Below, one piece after another: positions 52,889-61,435 of a DNA stretch of 64,000 nucleotides. The notes below the pieces were generated by a model. That model saw only the letters and a program-made list of their open reading frames with translations, was not told the DNA's origin and did not search any database. Source of the stretch: Fibrobacter sp. UBA4223 (GTDB taxonomy: Bacteria; Fibrobacterota; Fibrobacteria; Fibrobacterales; Fibrobacteraceae); the NCBI GenBank assembly GCA_002382975.1, contig DFTB01000007.1:62001-126000 (forward strand), in the 5' to 3' direction. The first letter of the stretch is position 1; each line of letters begins with the position of its first letter. A program made the position numbers and the translations under genes.

Positions 52889-53080
52889 CTATTCTACGAG
52901 AACAGGCTTGAGTTTGAAGGCATTTGGGTCAAGAGTTATCTGGTAAATGTGGATATTCGGGTTCAAATCCCTTGCAATTTCAATAATTTGTTCCTTTTTG
53001 CGTGGCAACTCCGCAAAACGGATTCCAGATTTAGACCAATGCAAATACCTTTGTGGGTGTACGCAACAATGGCAAACGCA
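52889..53080 (-). pseudogene. ORF fragment upstream of hsdM
   Basis: The minus strand has an open frame ending at 52889 that reads like real protein (HWSKSGIRFAELPRKKEQ, ITLDPNAFKLKPVLVE), with no ATG or GTG before the previous stop. A TTG at 53044 behind AAAGG could start a 51-residue protein. More likely it is the surviving C-terminus of a gene lost when the island formed. The family is not recognised. Confidence 0.4.
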
Positions 53081-53136
53081 CTAAATTTGCAAGGAAATGC
53101 TTATAATTGTAGTCTAAAAGACGTATATTTGGTACT

Positions 53137-53301
53137 ATGAGTACCGCAGCCAAAAACTTCCGCATCAATTCCGAATTGAAGTACCCGGAACATTCCGGCG
53201 AATTGTTCGAAGCCATCGAAGAGGCGAAACGGCTCGAGGCCGACCCGAAGACCAAGCGTTATACGGATATGGACGAGATGTGGGCGGACTTGGACAAATG
53301 A
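53137..53301 (+). CDS. RelB/DinJ-like antitoxin
   Basis: A 54-residue ORF reading MSTAAKNFRINSELKYPEHS ... RYTDMDEMWADLDK. The acidic C-terminus and the YTDMDEMWADL segment are typical of short antitoxins paired with YafQ/RelE toxins; the N-terminal DNA-binding half is shorter than usual. Its stop overlaps the ATG of the decayed toxin (ATGA). Confidence 0.65.
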   Translation: MSTAAKNFRINSELKYPEHSGELFEAIEEAKRLEADPKTKRYTDMDEMWADLDK

Positions 53302-53535
53302 TTTACGAAGTTATTTGGACTAGCTGTTTCAAGAAAGGCTATAAACGCTGTAAAAAAGCGCGGTTTGCCTTTAGATGAGTTAAAGTCTGTCGTCGAAAAA
53401 CTCAGAACAGATCAAATTCTCGAAGAAAAATATCAGGACCACGAGTTGTCTGGAGTTTTCGCTGGCACGCGCGAACTCCATATTCACCCTGATAGGCTTC
53501 TGTGCTATAGGAAGATTTGGTCTTTTTCTATATAA
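53298..53535 (+). pseudogene. YafQ/RelE-family toxin gene, frameshifted
   Basis: Frame one gives MIYEVIWTSCFKKGYKRCKK and stops soon after. A second frame continues KRGLPLDELKSVVEKLR, EEKYQDHELSGVFAGTREL and HIHPDRLLCYR, matching the YafQ pattern with its active-site histidines. The switch lies at a run of six A residues (about 53352-53357), so a homopolymer indel is likely. The C-terminus also ends early (KIWSFSI). The toxin is probably dead while the antitoxin remains. Confidence 0.75.
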
Positions 53536-53615
53536 AAAATCGAGAAAAAGACCTACTTTCTAGGCGGGAACTTACTAATCCCTACGTGCTTTTTATAATA
53601 AAAAAGTTATATTCT

Positions 53616-53672
53616 TTGACATTTTTACAACTTATTTATTATATTTATCAAGAAAGTTATAATAAATAGGTT
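53616..53672 (+). promoter_or_regulatory. Promoter and palindromic operator of the mobile-mystery A/B pair
   Basis: The -35 is TTGACA (53616-53621) and the -10 TATATT (53640-53645), spacing 18. Arms AACTTATTTATTATA (53629-53643) and TATAATAAATAGGTT (53658-53672) form a 15-bp inverted repeat with one mismatch that covers the -10 and the start site, as expected for autorepression. Confidence 0.75.
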
Positions 53673-53677
53673 ATTTC

Positions 53678-54121
53678 ATGAATAAAAGGCTGATTTTGCT
53701 CAGGGCGCTCACTCGTAAGATGGGAAACCTTGCCCAACTTCGAGATACCCAGCCGCCCAAGCAGGGGTGGATTGCCGCTGTGCGTCAAGCCCTTGGAATG
53801 ACCGCCAAGCAGCTCGCGGAACGCGTTGGACTTTCTCAGCCGCGCATCGCCAAAATGGAGCTTAATGAAAACAACCTCAAGATTTCGACCATGAAAAAAA
53901 TTGCGGCAGGTCTTGACTGCGATTTCGTTTACGGTTTTGTTCCAAAGAACAGCTTGCAAGAAACGATTAACCGGCAAGCTCGCAAAAAGGTTGAGGCAAT
54001 CCTGTCGAACGTCAATACGAACATGGCATTGGAAGACCAACTTGCCGACGATCCGCATATTCTGACGGACATGGCCGACGAGCTGATTGCCAAAAACATC
54101 AAACGAATTTGGGATAAGTAA
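53678..54121 (+). CDS. Mobile mystery protein A-like HTH antitoxin
   Basis: A 147-residue protein. The N-terminal RDTQPPKQGWIAAVRQALGMTAKQLAERVGLSQPRIAKMELNE is an XRE-type helix-turn-helix with the Pro-Pro-x-x-Gly-Trp-Ile lead-in typical of mobile mystery protein A (TIGR02612). ALEDQLADDPHILTDMADELIAKNIKRIWDK ends it. It probably represses the pair and neutralises the following Fic protein. Confidence 0.85.
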   Translation: MNKRLILLRALTRKMGNLAQLRDTQPPKQGWIAAVRQALGMTAKQLAERVGLSQPRIAKMELNENNLKISTMKKIAAGLDCDFVYGFVPKNSLQETINRQARKKVEAILSNVNTNMALEDQLADDPHILTDMADELIAKNIKRIWDK

Positions 54122-54181
54122 AAAAATTTTCCATTCGTCATTTTGTCATTTTGTGACACGTCCATAATTTATATTTTGGGC

Positions 54182-54769
54182 ATGGCCGATATATTTACTT
54201 CAGACGACAATTCTACGCCCCTTACGCCAGAAGAACGCGAAGGGTTAAAACCTAAATGGATAACGCTCAGGCGCGAACTTAACGAGTTTGAGACCCGTAA
54301 CATTTTGGATGCGGAAATGTGGCTTACCACCCATAAGCAACGAGATATTTTGAACGACACGTTCCTTATGAAGTTGCACAAGAGAATGTTCGGTCAAGTG
54401 TGGAAATGGGCCGGCGAGTATCGAACAACGGAACGGAATATCGGAGTTGCACCGTACCAGATACCGGTCAAGTTGAAAGTGTTGTTTGGCGATGTGAATT
54501 TTTGGGTCGAAAACCATACATTTCCCAACTTGGAAATTGCTGTTCGGCTTCACCACAGGCTTGTTTTGATCCATCCGTTCCCAAACGGCAATGGTAGAAC
54601 TTCGCGATTGATGGCTGACCTGCTCATGCAGCAACTCGGCGAATCAAGACTCTACTGGGGCGATGGTAACTTGACAGACATTACTGATTTGCGAATGAAG
54701 TACATTGACGCGCTGCGCGCGGCAGATGCTGGCGATTATGCAGGGCTGATTAGGTTTGTGATGAGATAA
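54182..54769 (+). CDS. Mobile mystery protein B-like Fic toxin
   Basis: The start is ATG 54182 (MADIFTSDDNSTPLTPEEREGL); 195 residues. It carries EMWLTTHKQRDILNDTFLMKLHKRMFGQVWKWAGEYRTTERNIG and the Fic motif HPFPNGNGRTSRL. Lengths and order with the HTH gene match the mobile mystery A/B system (TIGR02613). The inhibitory motif is not seen inside this protein, so control by the partner is likely. A terminator follows. Confidence 0.85.
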   Translation: MADIFTSDDNSTPLTPEEREGLKPKWITLRRELNEFETRNILDAEMWLTTHKQRDILNDTFLMKLHKRMFGQVWKWAGEYRTTERNIGVAPYQIPVKLKVLFGDVNFWVENHTFPNLEIAVRLHHRLVLIHPFPNGNGRTSRLMADLLMQQLGESRLYWGDGNLTDITDLRMKYIDALRAADAGDYAGLIRFVMR

Positions 54770-54777
54770 CATCAAAA

Positions 54778-54805
54778 AATCCCCGCTCCGGAGAGCAGGG
54801 ATTTT
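54778..54805 (+). terminator. Rho-independent terminator of the A/B operon
   Basis: Stem AATCCC-GCTC/GAGC-GGGATT with loop CGGA and a TT-rich tail, about ten bases past the stop. A REP-like sequence (54808-54862) follows. Confidence 0.8.
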
Positions 54806-54867
54806 CGCTATGACAATTTGGCTCGAGATTCTATCGCCTCTTTGAGGCTCCAGAATGACAACCTGGC

Positions 54868-55917
54868 TTACTTCTTTTCGTAAATCTGGTCGAAGACGCC
54901 GCCGTTGGAGAAGTGCGTTCCCTGCGCCTTGTCCCAACCGCCGAAGTGCTCGATAGAAATCAAGTTCACGTTCTGGTCGAATTCCTTGTACTGGTCAAGA
55001 ATGGCCTTGTTGGAGGGGCGGTAATGGTTCTTTGCGGCAATGTGCTGGCCGTCGTCGCTGTAGAGGTAGTTCAGGTACTCGGTGGCAAGTTCGCGGGTGC
55101 CGCGCTTGTCGACCACCTTGTCCACGATGGCAACGGAAGGTTCGGCCAGAATGCTGATGCTGGGGATTACGATTTCGTAGTCGTTCGGGTAGTCCTTGAG
55201 AGCGAGGAAGGCTTCGTTTTCCCATGCGAGAAGCACGTCGCCCTGGCCGTTTTCGATAAAGGTCGTGGTAGAGCCGCGTGCACCGGAAGCGAGCACGAGC
55301 ACATTCTGGAACAGTTTCTTGATGAAGTCCTTGACCTTGGCCTCGTCATTGTTGTACTGCTTTTCGGCCCATGCCCAGGCAGCGAGGTAGTTCCAGCGTG
55401 CACCACCGGAAGTTTTCGGGTTCGGCGTGATGATGCCAACGCCCGGCTTCACGAGGTCACCCCAGTCCTTCAGGTTCTTCGGGTTGCCCTTGCGGACCAG
55501 GAACACGATGGTGGATGTATACGGGGAACTGTTCAGCGGGAATTCCTTGACCCAACCGTTTTCGATGAGGCCCGCGTCGCGCACTGCGTTCACGTCGAAT
55601 TCGAGTGCGAGCGTCACCACGTCGGCTTCAAGACCGTTGGCCACTTCCAGGGCCTGCTTGCCGGAACCGCCGTGAGACTGCGTGATTTCCACTTCGCCGC
55701 CGGTCTTTTCTTTCCAGTGCTTCTTGAAGACTTCGTTGTAGTTCGCGTAGAGTTCGCGCGTCGGGTCGTAAGACACGTTGGTGAGCGTCTGCTTTTCGAC
55801 CTTCTTGGCGGAAGTTTCGCCCTTCTGTTCGTCAGAAGAAGAACATGCGCTAAAACCGATAGTTCCCGCAATCAGGAGACTTGCCGCAATGGCGGACTTG
55901 ACAAAATTCTGATTCAT
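54868..55917 (-). CDS. sbp: Sulfate-binding lipoprotein (Sbp/CysP family)
   Basis: Periplasmic-side capture of sulfate for CysTWA. The 349-residue product has a lipobox ([11 protein letters not shown]), so it is membrane-anchored. Family motifs: [64 protein letters not shown] and [21 protein letters not shown]. Its own sulfur-box promoter and a GAGGT ribosome site precede it. It is separated from cysTWA by 12 kb of accessory genes. Confidence 0.92.
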   Translation of the reverse strand: MNQNFVKSAIAASLLIAGTIGFSACSSSDEQKGETSAKKVEKQTLTNVSYDPTRELYANYNEVFKKHWKEKTGGEVEITQSHGGSGKQALEVANGLEADVVTLALEFDVNAVRDAGLIENGWVKEFPLNSSPYTSTIVFLVRKGNPKNLKDWGDLVKPGVGIITPNPKTSGGARWNYLAAWAWAEKQYNNDEAKVKDFIKKLFQNVLVLASGARGSTTTFIENGQGDVLLAWENEAFLALKDYPNDYEIVIPSISILAEPSVAIVDKVVDKRGTRELATEYLNYLYSDDGQHIAAKNHYRPSNKAILDQYKEFDQNVNLISIEHFGGWDKAQGTHFSNGGVFDQIYEKK

Positions 55918-55970
55918 TCTTATACCTCGCTTGTTTATTGTTTTTTGTTTGTTGTTCTTTTGTGCGCCGA

Positions 55971-56040
55971 AATATAGAACCCGTTTTGGCCATTGTCCAA
56001 TACTTAATTCTTATGCGGTATTATCGGATTTTTTTATAAG
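55971..56040 (-). promoter_or_regulatory. Sulfur-box promoter of the sulfate-binding protein gene
   Basis: The -35 is TTGGAC (55995-56000) and the -10 TATATT (55971-55976), spacing 18; upstream GATAATACCGCATAA, AATTAAGTAT and CTTATAAAAAAAT. Confidence 0.85.
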
Positions 56041-56160
56041 TATCGAACGCAAAATAGCCTTTTGCTATCGGCAGGTATAAGAAAATAGTATAGCACCGGA
56101 TATTGTGCCGCGTAAACCCGATTTGTATTTTATAGTATCATCTTTTTTATTTGGTTTAAA

Positions 56161-57111
56161 ATGTCTTTAACCCGCGAAGAAGCTCTTAATATTCTGAATA
56201 CCAATGCAGAACTCTTGCCTGCGCTTGTTGAAAATGCATATAAATTGCGTACAAAGTATAAAGGAAACCGTGTAAGCATCCAGTTGCTCACCAATGTCCG
56301 CAGCGGGAACTGCACGCAGAACTGTGCCTATTGCGCCCAGTCCCGCGATTCCGAAGCGCCGATTGAAAAGTACCGCTATGTAGAAGACAAGAAACTTTAC
56401 GGCGATAACGATCTCGTCGACGAAATGCATTTGGCGAGGCACTGCATCGGGCTCAGCGGCATCCGATTTGCGGACGATGACATCGAAAAACTTGCCGAAC
56501 GCATCCGCAAGATGAAAAAGAACGGCACGCAAATCTGTTGTTCCATCGGGTTCCTGACCGAAAAGCAGGCTTTGATTCTTAAGGAAGCGGGCCTCAACCG
56601 TATCAACCACAATCTGAACAGCAGTCGCCGTTTTTATCCGAACATCTGCACGACGCACACCTATCAGGAGCGAATCGACAACCTGAAAATGCTGAAGGGT
56701 CTCGGCTTCGAAATCTGCTCCGGCGGCATCATCGGCATGGGCGAAACGCCCGAAGACGTGGTGGACATGCTTTTCGAACTGCTGGAAATCAATCCCGACT
56801 CGGTACCCATCAACTTCTTGCTGCCGGTAGAAGGCACGCGCCTAGCGAAGCGCGACATTTCGGCACTCACTCCCGAGTACTGTACCAAGGTGCTTTGCCT
56901 GGCGCGCTTGATGCTCCCGAAATCGGATATCCGCTGTGCCGCCGGCCGAGAGGTGTATTTCAAGGGGCATGAGAAAACGCTTTTCAAGGTGGCCGATTCC
57001 ATATTCGCGTCAGGCTACCTCACCGAAGGCGGCCAGAGCCTCGAAGATACATTCCGCACCATCGAGGCGGCAGGCTTCACCTGGCAAGTAGAAAGCGAAG
57101 CCTCTCATTAG
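56161..57111 (+). CDS. bioB: Biotin synthase
   Basis: Radical-SAM enzyme that inserts sulfur into dethiobiotin. The 316-residue protein has the Cys51-x3-Cys55-x2-Cys58 cluster motif (CTQNCAYC), the 2Fe-2S cysteines further on (CCSIGF region), HNLNSSRRFYPNICTTHTYQERIDNLKMLKGLGFEICSGGIIGMGETPEDVVDM, and the Arg ligand in IRCAAGREVYF. No other bio genes are nearby. The promoter would lie in the AT-rich 56100-56160 stretch, divergent from sbp. Confidence 0.9.
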   Translation: MSLTREEALNILNTNAELLPALVENAYKLRTKYKGNRVSIQLLTNVRSGNCTQNCAYCAQSRDSEAPIEKYRYVEDKKLYGDNDLVDEMHLARHCIGLSGIRFADDDIEKLAERIRKMKKNGTQICCSIGFLTEKQALILKEAGLNRINHNLNSSRRFYPNICTTHTYQERIDNLKMLKGLGFEICSGGIIGMGETPEDVVDMLFELLEINPDSVPINFLLPVEGTRLAKRDISALTPEYCTKVLCLARLMLPKSDIRCAAGREVYFKGHEKTLFKVADSIFASGYLTEGGQSLEDTFRTIEAAGFTWQVESEASH

Positions 57112-57115
57112 CATA

Positions 57116-57158
57116 AAAAAAGGCCCCCAGTGCGGGTTACACCAGGGGCAGGTTTTTG
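57116..57158. terminator. Bidirectional terminator between bioB and the porin gene
   Basis: Imperfect stem GCCCCCAGTG/CACCAGGGGC with A7 on one side and T5 on the other; serves two convergent genes. Confidence 0.75.
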
Positions 57159-57167
57159 GAGATGTGA

Positions 57168-58274
57168 TTACTGGATGCTTGCGGTAAAGCGAGCAGCGAT
57201 GGCGACATCGGCGATTTCATTTTCGCTGTAGGCGCTCAACTGAATCTTGCTGTGCTTGCCGAATTTCTTGATGAGGCTTACCGTCCAGGCGAGTTCGTCG
57301 GCACCCTTGTTCAGTTCGTCGCGGTCCTTGAAGTATTCAAGTTCCGCGTAAAAACTGTTCAAGATACCTGCGGTCGGAATTTCGAGACCGACGAAAAACG
57401 GAGTGTAATCGGTTCCCTGGGCATATTCAGGCTTGATGGCGTTTGCGACCGTTAAATCTTCGCCGTCACCCGTGGTGATGTAGGCGACTTCACCATAAAC
57501 GCCAAGGTTCTTGAGGAGGTAGTAGCTTGCGCGACCCGCAATGCGGTGCGTCACTTCGGCAGTGTGCTGGATTGGGTCAAGAACGTTTCCACGGTAGGCA
57601 GCGCTGATTTTTGCATCGCCGAGCTTGAGGGTTTCTTCGGCGCGGAGGTAGCCGGTGTCGAACTTGCTGTCGTATGTACCGAGCAACAAGCTGAAGCTGG
57701 AAACGCCTACATCATAGCCGATGCCGAGAGCATCATGCTGGTAATCGCGGGCAAGGAATCCGCGCTTGCTCAGGTGCACGTCCACGTAGGTACCGAAGTT
57801 ACCTGCAACGGTCCAGTCCGTACGGAAACGACCGAACTGCGTGCTGAAATTACCAAAATCAGAGTTCCACTTGTACTTGGCGTAGTAGGTATCGGCGCTA
57901 ATCTTGTCCTGTGCCGTTTTTGTAGCCTTGACATTACCGTCTTGATCAACGGTCACGTCGGTCACATTCTTGTAGCCAAAGGCCGGAGAGAAAATACGAA
58001 TGTTGATTACCGCTTCAAAATCATCGGAAGAATACTTTCCACCGATGTTTGCACGCAAGAAGGAATTGTCAAGCGTATTGTCGGCGTCGTTATCGTAAAC
58101 GGCCTTAATGGCCTGGGCCTGCACGTTTCCGGAAAGCTTGAAAGCGGGTTCCTCTTTCGGTTTTTCAGGTGCGGCAGTTTCGGCCTTGGGGGTTTCCTGT
58201 GCGAAAACGTTGGAGGCGAAAAGGGAAGTCGTAATGGCCGCAGCGGCGGCGAACTTTGCAAAATTATGATTCAT
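57168..58274 (-). CDS. Outer-membrane porin-like beta-barrel protein in the sulfur regulon
   Basis: A 368-residue protein with signal peptide (MNHNFAKFAAAAAITTSLFASNVFAQE). The mature part begins FKLSGNVQAQAIKAVYD and consists of alternating, amphipathic strands (YYAKYKWNSDFGNFSTQFGRF, SFSLLLGTYDSKF, ISAAYRGNV), ending in a strand with a terminal aromatic-free Ile-Gln. It has its own sulfur-box promoter, so it probably admits sulfate or organosulfur compounds. The family could not be named with certainty. Confidence 0.7.
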   Translation of the reverse strand: MNHNFAKFAAAAAITTSLFASNVFAQETPKAETAAPEKPKEEPAFKLSGNVQAQAIKAVYDNDADNTLDNSFLRANIGGKYSSDDFEAVINIRIFSPAFGYKNVTDVTVDQDGNVKATKTAQDKISADTYYAKYKWNSDFGNFSTQFGRFRTDWTVAGNFGTYVDVHLSKRGFLARDYQHDALGIGYDVGVSSFSLLLGTYDSKFDTGYLRAEETLKLGDAKISAAYRGNVLDPIQHTAEVTHRIAGRASYYLLKNLGVYGEVAYITTGDGEDLTVANAIKPEYAQGTDYTPFFVGLEIPTAGILNSFYAELEYFKDRDELNKGADELAWTVSLIKKFGKHSKIQLSAYSENEIADVAIAARFTASIQ

Positions 58275-58325
58275 TCTTAAACTCCTTGGTTATGGTTATT
58301 TTTTAGTTCTTCTTTTGTGCGCACA

Positions 58326-58394
58326 AATATAGAAGGCACTTTTTATTTTGTCCAATACTTTAATTTTATGCGGAGTTATCGTTTTTTGCTATAA
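58326..58394 (-). promoter_or_regulatory. Sulfur-box promoter of the porin gene
   Basis: The -35 is TTGGAC (58350-58355) and the -10 TATATT (58326-58331), spacing 18; upstream GATAACTCCGCATAA, TTAAAGTAT and TATAGCAAAAAAC. A REP-like stretch (58396-58455) separates it from cysN. Confidence 0.85.
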
Positions 58395-58468
58395 AAAATC
58401 CCCGTGATTCTATCGGGGCTTCGCCCCTCCAGAATGACAACGGGGATGACGATGGCGTGCACCGACTG

Positions 58469-60154
58469 TTACTTTATCACAACTTTCCTATATGTATCGA
58501 AAGCGGCCCACTTGCGGAAGAATTCTTCTCGTCCAAATTCACCTGCTTCGGCATATTCGCGCAGAAGCCTTGAAACATCTTCGTCGGAGAACACCTTGAT
58601 TTCAAAGCCTCGCCCGTTGATGACGGGGAATCCGTCGTAAAGATATTTGGCCGCTTCCGTAATTTCGGCAATTCGCTTGCCGCGCACCTTCACGGCAACG
58701 CTGTCGCGCAAGATGATGATGTCGAAATCGTCGGGATAGTGGTAGCTTTCGCCTACGGTCGGGATTTCGTCACCGACGGTGTAGTGCTGCCTTACGGGCT
58801 GCTGCTTCACCACGGAGAGTGTCGTCGTGTCGTAGAAAAATTCTTCGAAGATTTCTCCACGACCGTGGCGTTCGCCCTGCACGAATTCAGCCTTTTCGCC
58901 TGCGGCAATCTGACGCTCAAAAAGATCTTCCACGACGCCACAAGCCGATGTCGCATGGGTCACGCGGTCGATCAAAATCAGTTCGCCCAAGGTCTTGTGC
59001 TTCTCGAAAAGGTCCACGACAATTCCTTCGGCAAATACAATTTCAACAACAGCGATGCCATTCTTGTTGAGCGTTTCAGTAGCCTGGTGCGCGCCCGTAT
59101 TCACGTCAATCGCATACTCGATTTTAGTGAGTATTCCGGGAATCGTCTTCGTCCCGAGTTTTACAAGGTAGTCCTTGCCGAGCGAAAGCGGTTCGTCATC
59201 CATCCACAGGAGCGAAGCCTTGATTTTCTTGTAGCTTCCGATGTCAGTGTCTTTGGCGAGCACGCAACCTCTAGAAACATCCACCTCGCGGTCCAGCGAA
59301 ATGGTGACGGGTTCACCGGCGTGAGCCTCTTCCACATTCCTGTCGCTGCGCAGGATTCCTTTGACGGTCGCTTTCTCGTTGCTGGGGAGGCTCGTAACCG
59401 TATCGCCCACGCGGATAGCACCCGCTTCGATTTGCCCCTGGAATCCGCGAAAAGTGCGGTCCGGGCGGCATACGCGCTGCACGGGCAGGTAAAAGCCCGC
59501 TTCGGTTTGCGCATCGTCGATGTCGATGGTTTCAAGGTAATCCAAGAGGGCCTTGCCCTGGTACCAGGCGATGTTCTTGGATTTCACCGTCACGTTGTCG
59601 CCTTCGGTGGCCGAAAGCGGAATCACGTAAACGCTGTGGAGCGAAAGTTCGTCGCTCAGTTCGTTGATTTGCTTCAGGATTTCTTCGAAGCGTTCCTGGC
59701 TGTAACCTACAAGATCCATCTTGTTTACGGCAAAGACAAAGTAGCGGATACCCATGAGTTTGCAGATGCGGGCGTGACGGCGAGTCTGTACCAGCACGCC
59801 CTGCGAGGCATCCACGAGAATCACGGAGAGGTCCGCAAACGAGGCGCCCACCGCCATGTTGCGGGTGTATTCCTCGTGCCCCGGGGTGTCAGCCACAATG
59901 AAACTGCGGTTGTCCGTCGTAAAGTAACGGTACGCGACATCGATGGTAATGCCCTGCTCGCGTTCCGCCATCAGGCCGTCCAGCAAAAGGGAATAGTCAA
60001 TCTTTCCGCTGCGGCTACCGACTTTGCTGTCGAGCTCCAGAGCCTTTTCCTGGTCGGCGTAAAGCAACTTGGAATCGTAAAGGATATGCCCGATGAGTGT
60101 AGATTTTCCGTCGTCCACCGAGCCGCATGTAATAAACTTCAACAAACCTTTCAT
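58469..60154 (-). CDS. cysN: Sulfate adenylyltransferase large subunit with a C-terminal extension
   Basis: GTPase subunit of ATP sulfurylase (sulfate + ATP to APS). GTP motifs: GSVDDGKSTLIGHILYD at the start, DTPGHEEYTRNMAVGASFADL and NKMDL. The EF-Tu-like body ends near ILIDRVTHATSACGVVED (about residue 409). A further 150 residues (from FERQIAAGEKAEF to YRKVVIK) have no kinase P-loop, so this is not a CysNC fusion. It overlaps cysD by one base and the reading frame is intact at 561 residues, against about 475 in E. coli. Confidence 0.9.
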   Translation of the reverse strand: MKGLLKFITCGSVDDGKSTLIGHILYDSKLLYADQEKALELDSKVGSRSGKIDYSLLLDGLMAEREQGITIDVAYRYFTTDNRSFIVADTPGHEEYTRNMAVGASFADLSVILVDASQGVLVQTRRHARICKLMGIRYFVFAVNKMDLVGYSQERFEEILKQINELSDELSLHSVYVIPLSATEGDNVTVKSKNIAWYQGKALLDYLETIDIDDAQTEAGFYLPVQRVCRPDRTFRGFQGQIEAGAIRVGDTVTSLPSNEKATVKGILRSDRNVEEAHAGEPVTISLDREVDVSRGCVLAKDTDIGSYKKIKASLLWMDDEPLSLGKDYLVKLGTKTIPGILTKIEYAIDVNTGAHQATETLNKNGIAVVEIVFAEGIVVDLFEKHKTLGELILIDRVTHATSACGVVEDLFERQIAAGEKAEFVQGERHGRGEIFEEFFYDTTTLSVVKQQPVRQHYTVGDEIPTVGESYHYPDDFDIIILRDSVAVKVRGKRIAEITEAAKYLYDGFPVINGRGFEIKVFSDEDVSRLLREYAEAGEFGREEFFRKWAAFDTYRKVVIK

Positions 60155-61053
60155 TAGAAATATCCCTCCCTCTTGCGGCGTTCCATGCTTCCGGCGGCTT
60201 CGTTGTCAATGACGCGGGAAGTGCGTTCCGAGGATACTGCACTCAATGTTTCGTCGATGATTTCGTCAAGCGTCGTGGCGGTCGATTCAATGCCACCCGT
60301 GAGCGGGTAACAGCCCAGTGTACGGAAACGTACCGACTTGATTTCGGGCGTTTCGCCATCCCGCAGCGGGAATCGGTCATCGTCCACCATGATGATGTTG
60401 CCGTCGCGCACCACGACTGGGCGCGGGGCCGCAAAGTACAGCGGAACGATATCAATCTTTTCGCGCTTGATGTACTGCCAGATGTCCTTTTCGGTCCAGT
60501 TCGAAATCGGGAAAACGCGGATGCTTTCGCCCTTGTTAATCTTGGTGTTGTAAAGTTTCCACATTTCGGGGCGCTGATTTTTCGGATCCCAGGCATGTGC
60601 AGAATTGCGAAAAGAGAAAATCCTCTCCTTGGCGCGGGACTTTTCTTCGTCACGGCGGCCACCGCCAAAGGCAGCGGTAAAGCCGTACTTGTTGAGTGCC
60701 TGCTTCAAAGCCTGCGTCTTCATGATATCGGTATAGGCGGCACCGTGGTCAAACGGGTTGATGCCCTGCTTGACGCCGTCTTGGTTGATGTATTCCAGCA
60801 TTTCGATGCCGAGCTTTTTCGCGATGTTGTCGCGGAACTCGATCATCTCGCGGAACTTCCACGTGGTATTCACGTGCAGGAACGGGAAAGGCGGCTTTTC
60901 GGGGTAAAAGGCCTTCATGGCCAAATGTAGCATGACTGAACTGTCCTTGCCGATAGAATAAAGCATCACCGGCTTTTCGCATTCGGCAGCGACTTCGCGG
61001 ATGATGTAAATTGCTTCGGCTTCCAGTTCGTCGAGATGTGAATAATCGCTCAA
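60154..61053 (-). CDS. cysD: Sulfate adenylyltransferase small subunit
   Basis: Catalytic subunit of ATP sulfurylase. The 299-residue protein carries the PP-loop [53 protein letters not shown] and the C-terminal [23 protein letters not shown], all typical of CysD. It is co-transcribed with cysN and probably with the aprBA genes upstream, from which it is separated by 55 bases containing a REP-like hairpin. Confidence 0.93.
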   Translation of the reverse strand: MSDYSHLDELEAEAIYIIREVAAECEKPVMLYSIGKDSSVMLHLAMKAFYPEKPPFPFLHVNTTWKFREMIEFRDNIAKKLGIEMLEYINQDGVKQGINPFDHGAAYTDIMKTQALKQALNKYGFTAAFGGGRRDEEKSRAKERIFSFRNSAHAWDPKNQRPEMWKLYNTKINKGESIRVFPISNWTEKDIWQYIKREKIDIVPLYFAAPRPVVVRDGNIIMVDDDRFPLRDGETPEIKSVRFRTLGCYPLTGGIESTATTLDEIIDETLSAVSSERTSRVIDNEAAGSMERRKREGYF

Positions 61054-61065
61054 GTTAAATCTCCA

Positions 61066-61096
61066 TTAAGATTCCGGGTCAAGCCCGGAATGACGA
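61066..61096. repeat. REP-like hairpin between aprB and cysD
   Basis: GATTCCGGGTC-AA-GCCCGGAATGACG: the inverted arms ATTCCGGG/CCCGGAAT end in ATGAC, as in the other dispersed elements here. Confidence 0.65.
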
Positions 61097-61108
61097 TTTG
61101 TAAAATTC

Positions 61109-61435
61109 CTAGTATTTGTTCGATTCCTTGGGGTCAATGTCGATAGTCTTGACACTTCCGTCATTCAGTTCAAAAAACCACCGCACGATATCGTTCTTTT
61201 CGCCCTTGACTTTTTCGGTGTGCACCTTGCAGCCCTTGCCGCCAATGTCTTCGCCGAGGAAAAACCGGATGGCGTGAACGGGGCATTCCTTGATGCACGA
61301 GGTGCAACCCCAGCAGTCCTTGGGGTACTTGATAAACGCTTTCTTGTTTTCGTTTATCTTGATTAACGTGCCGGGGCAAACGTCGTGGCAGCGCCCGCAA
61401 CCGATGCACTTGCCTTGATCAATGATGATGCTCAT
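61109..61435 (-). CDS. aprB: APS reductase beta subunit-like ferredoxin (AprB)
   Basis: A 108-residue protein with two 4Fe-4S motifs: Cys10, Cys13, Cys16, Cys20 (CIGCGRCHDVCP) and CWGCTSCIKECP. The C-terminal tail of about 50 residues (KGEKNDIVRWFFELNDGSVKTIDIDPKESNKY) is a feature of AprB, where it wraps the alpha subunit. It overlaps the end of aprA by 17 bp. It shuttles electrons to the flavin of AprA. Confidence 0.85.
   Translation of the reverse strand: MSIIIDQGKCIGCGRCHDVCPGTLIKINENKKAFIKYPKDCWGCTSCIKECPVHAIRFFLGEDIGGKGCKVHTEKVKGEKNDIVRWFFELNDGSVKTIDIDPKESNKY

Noticed and set aside
52883..53140. 85-codon plus-strand ORF between hsdM and the RelB gene
   Set aside because: No ribosome site and no protein-like features; the minus strand reads better as a gene fragment.
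58469..60154. CysN-CysC fusion
   Set aside because: The extra C-terminal residues lack a kinase P-loop and APS-kinase motifs.
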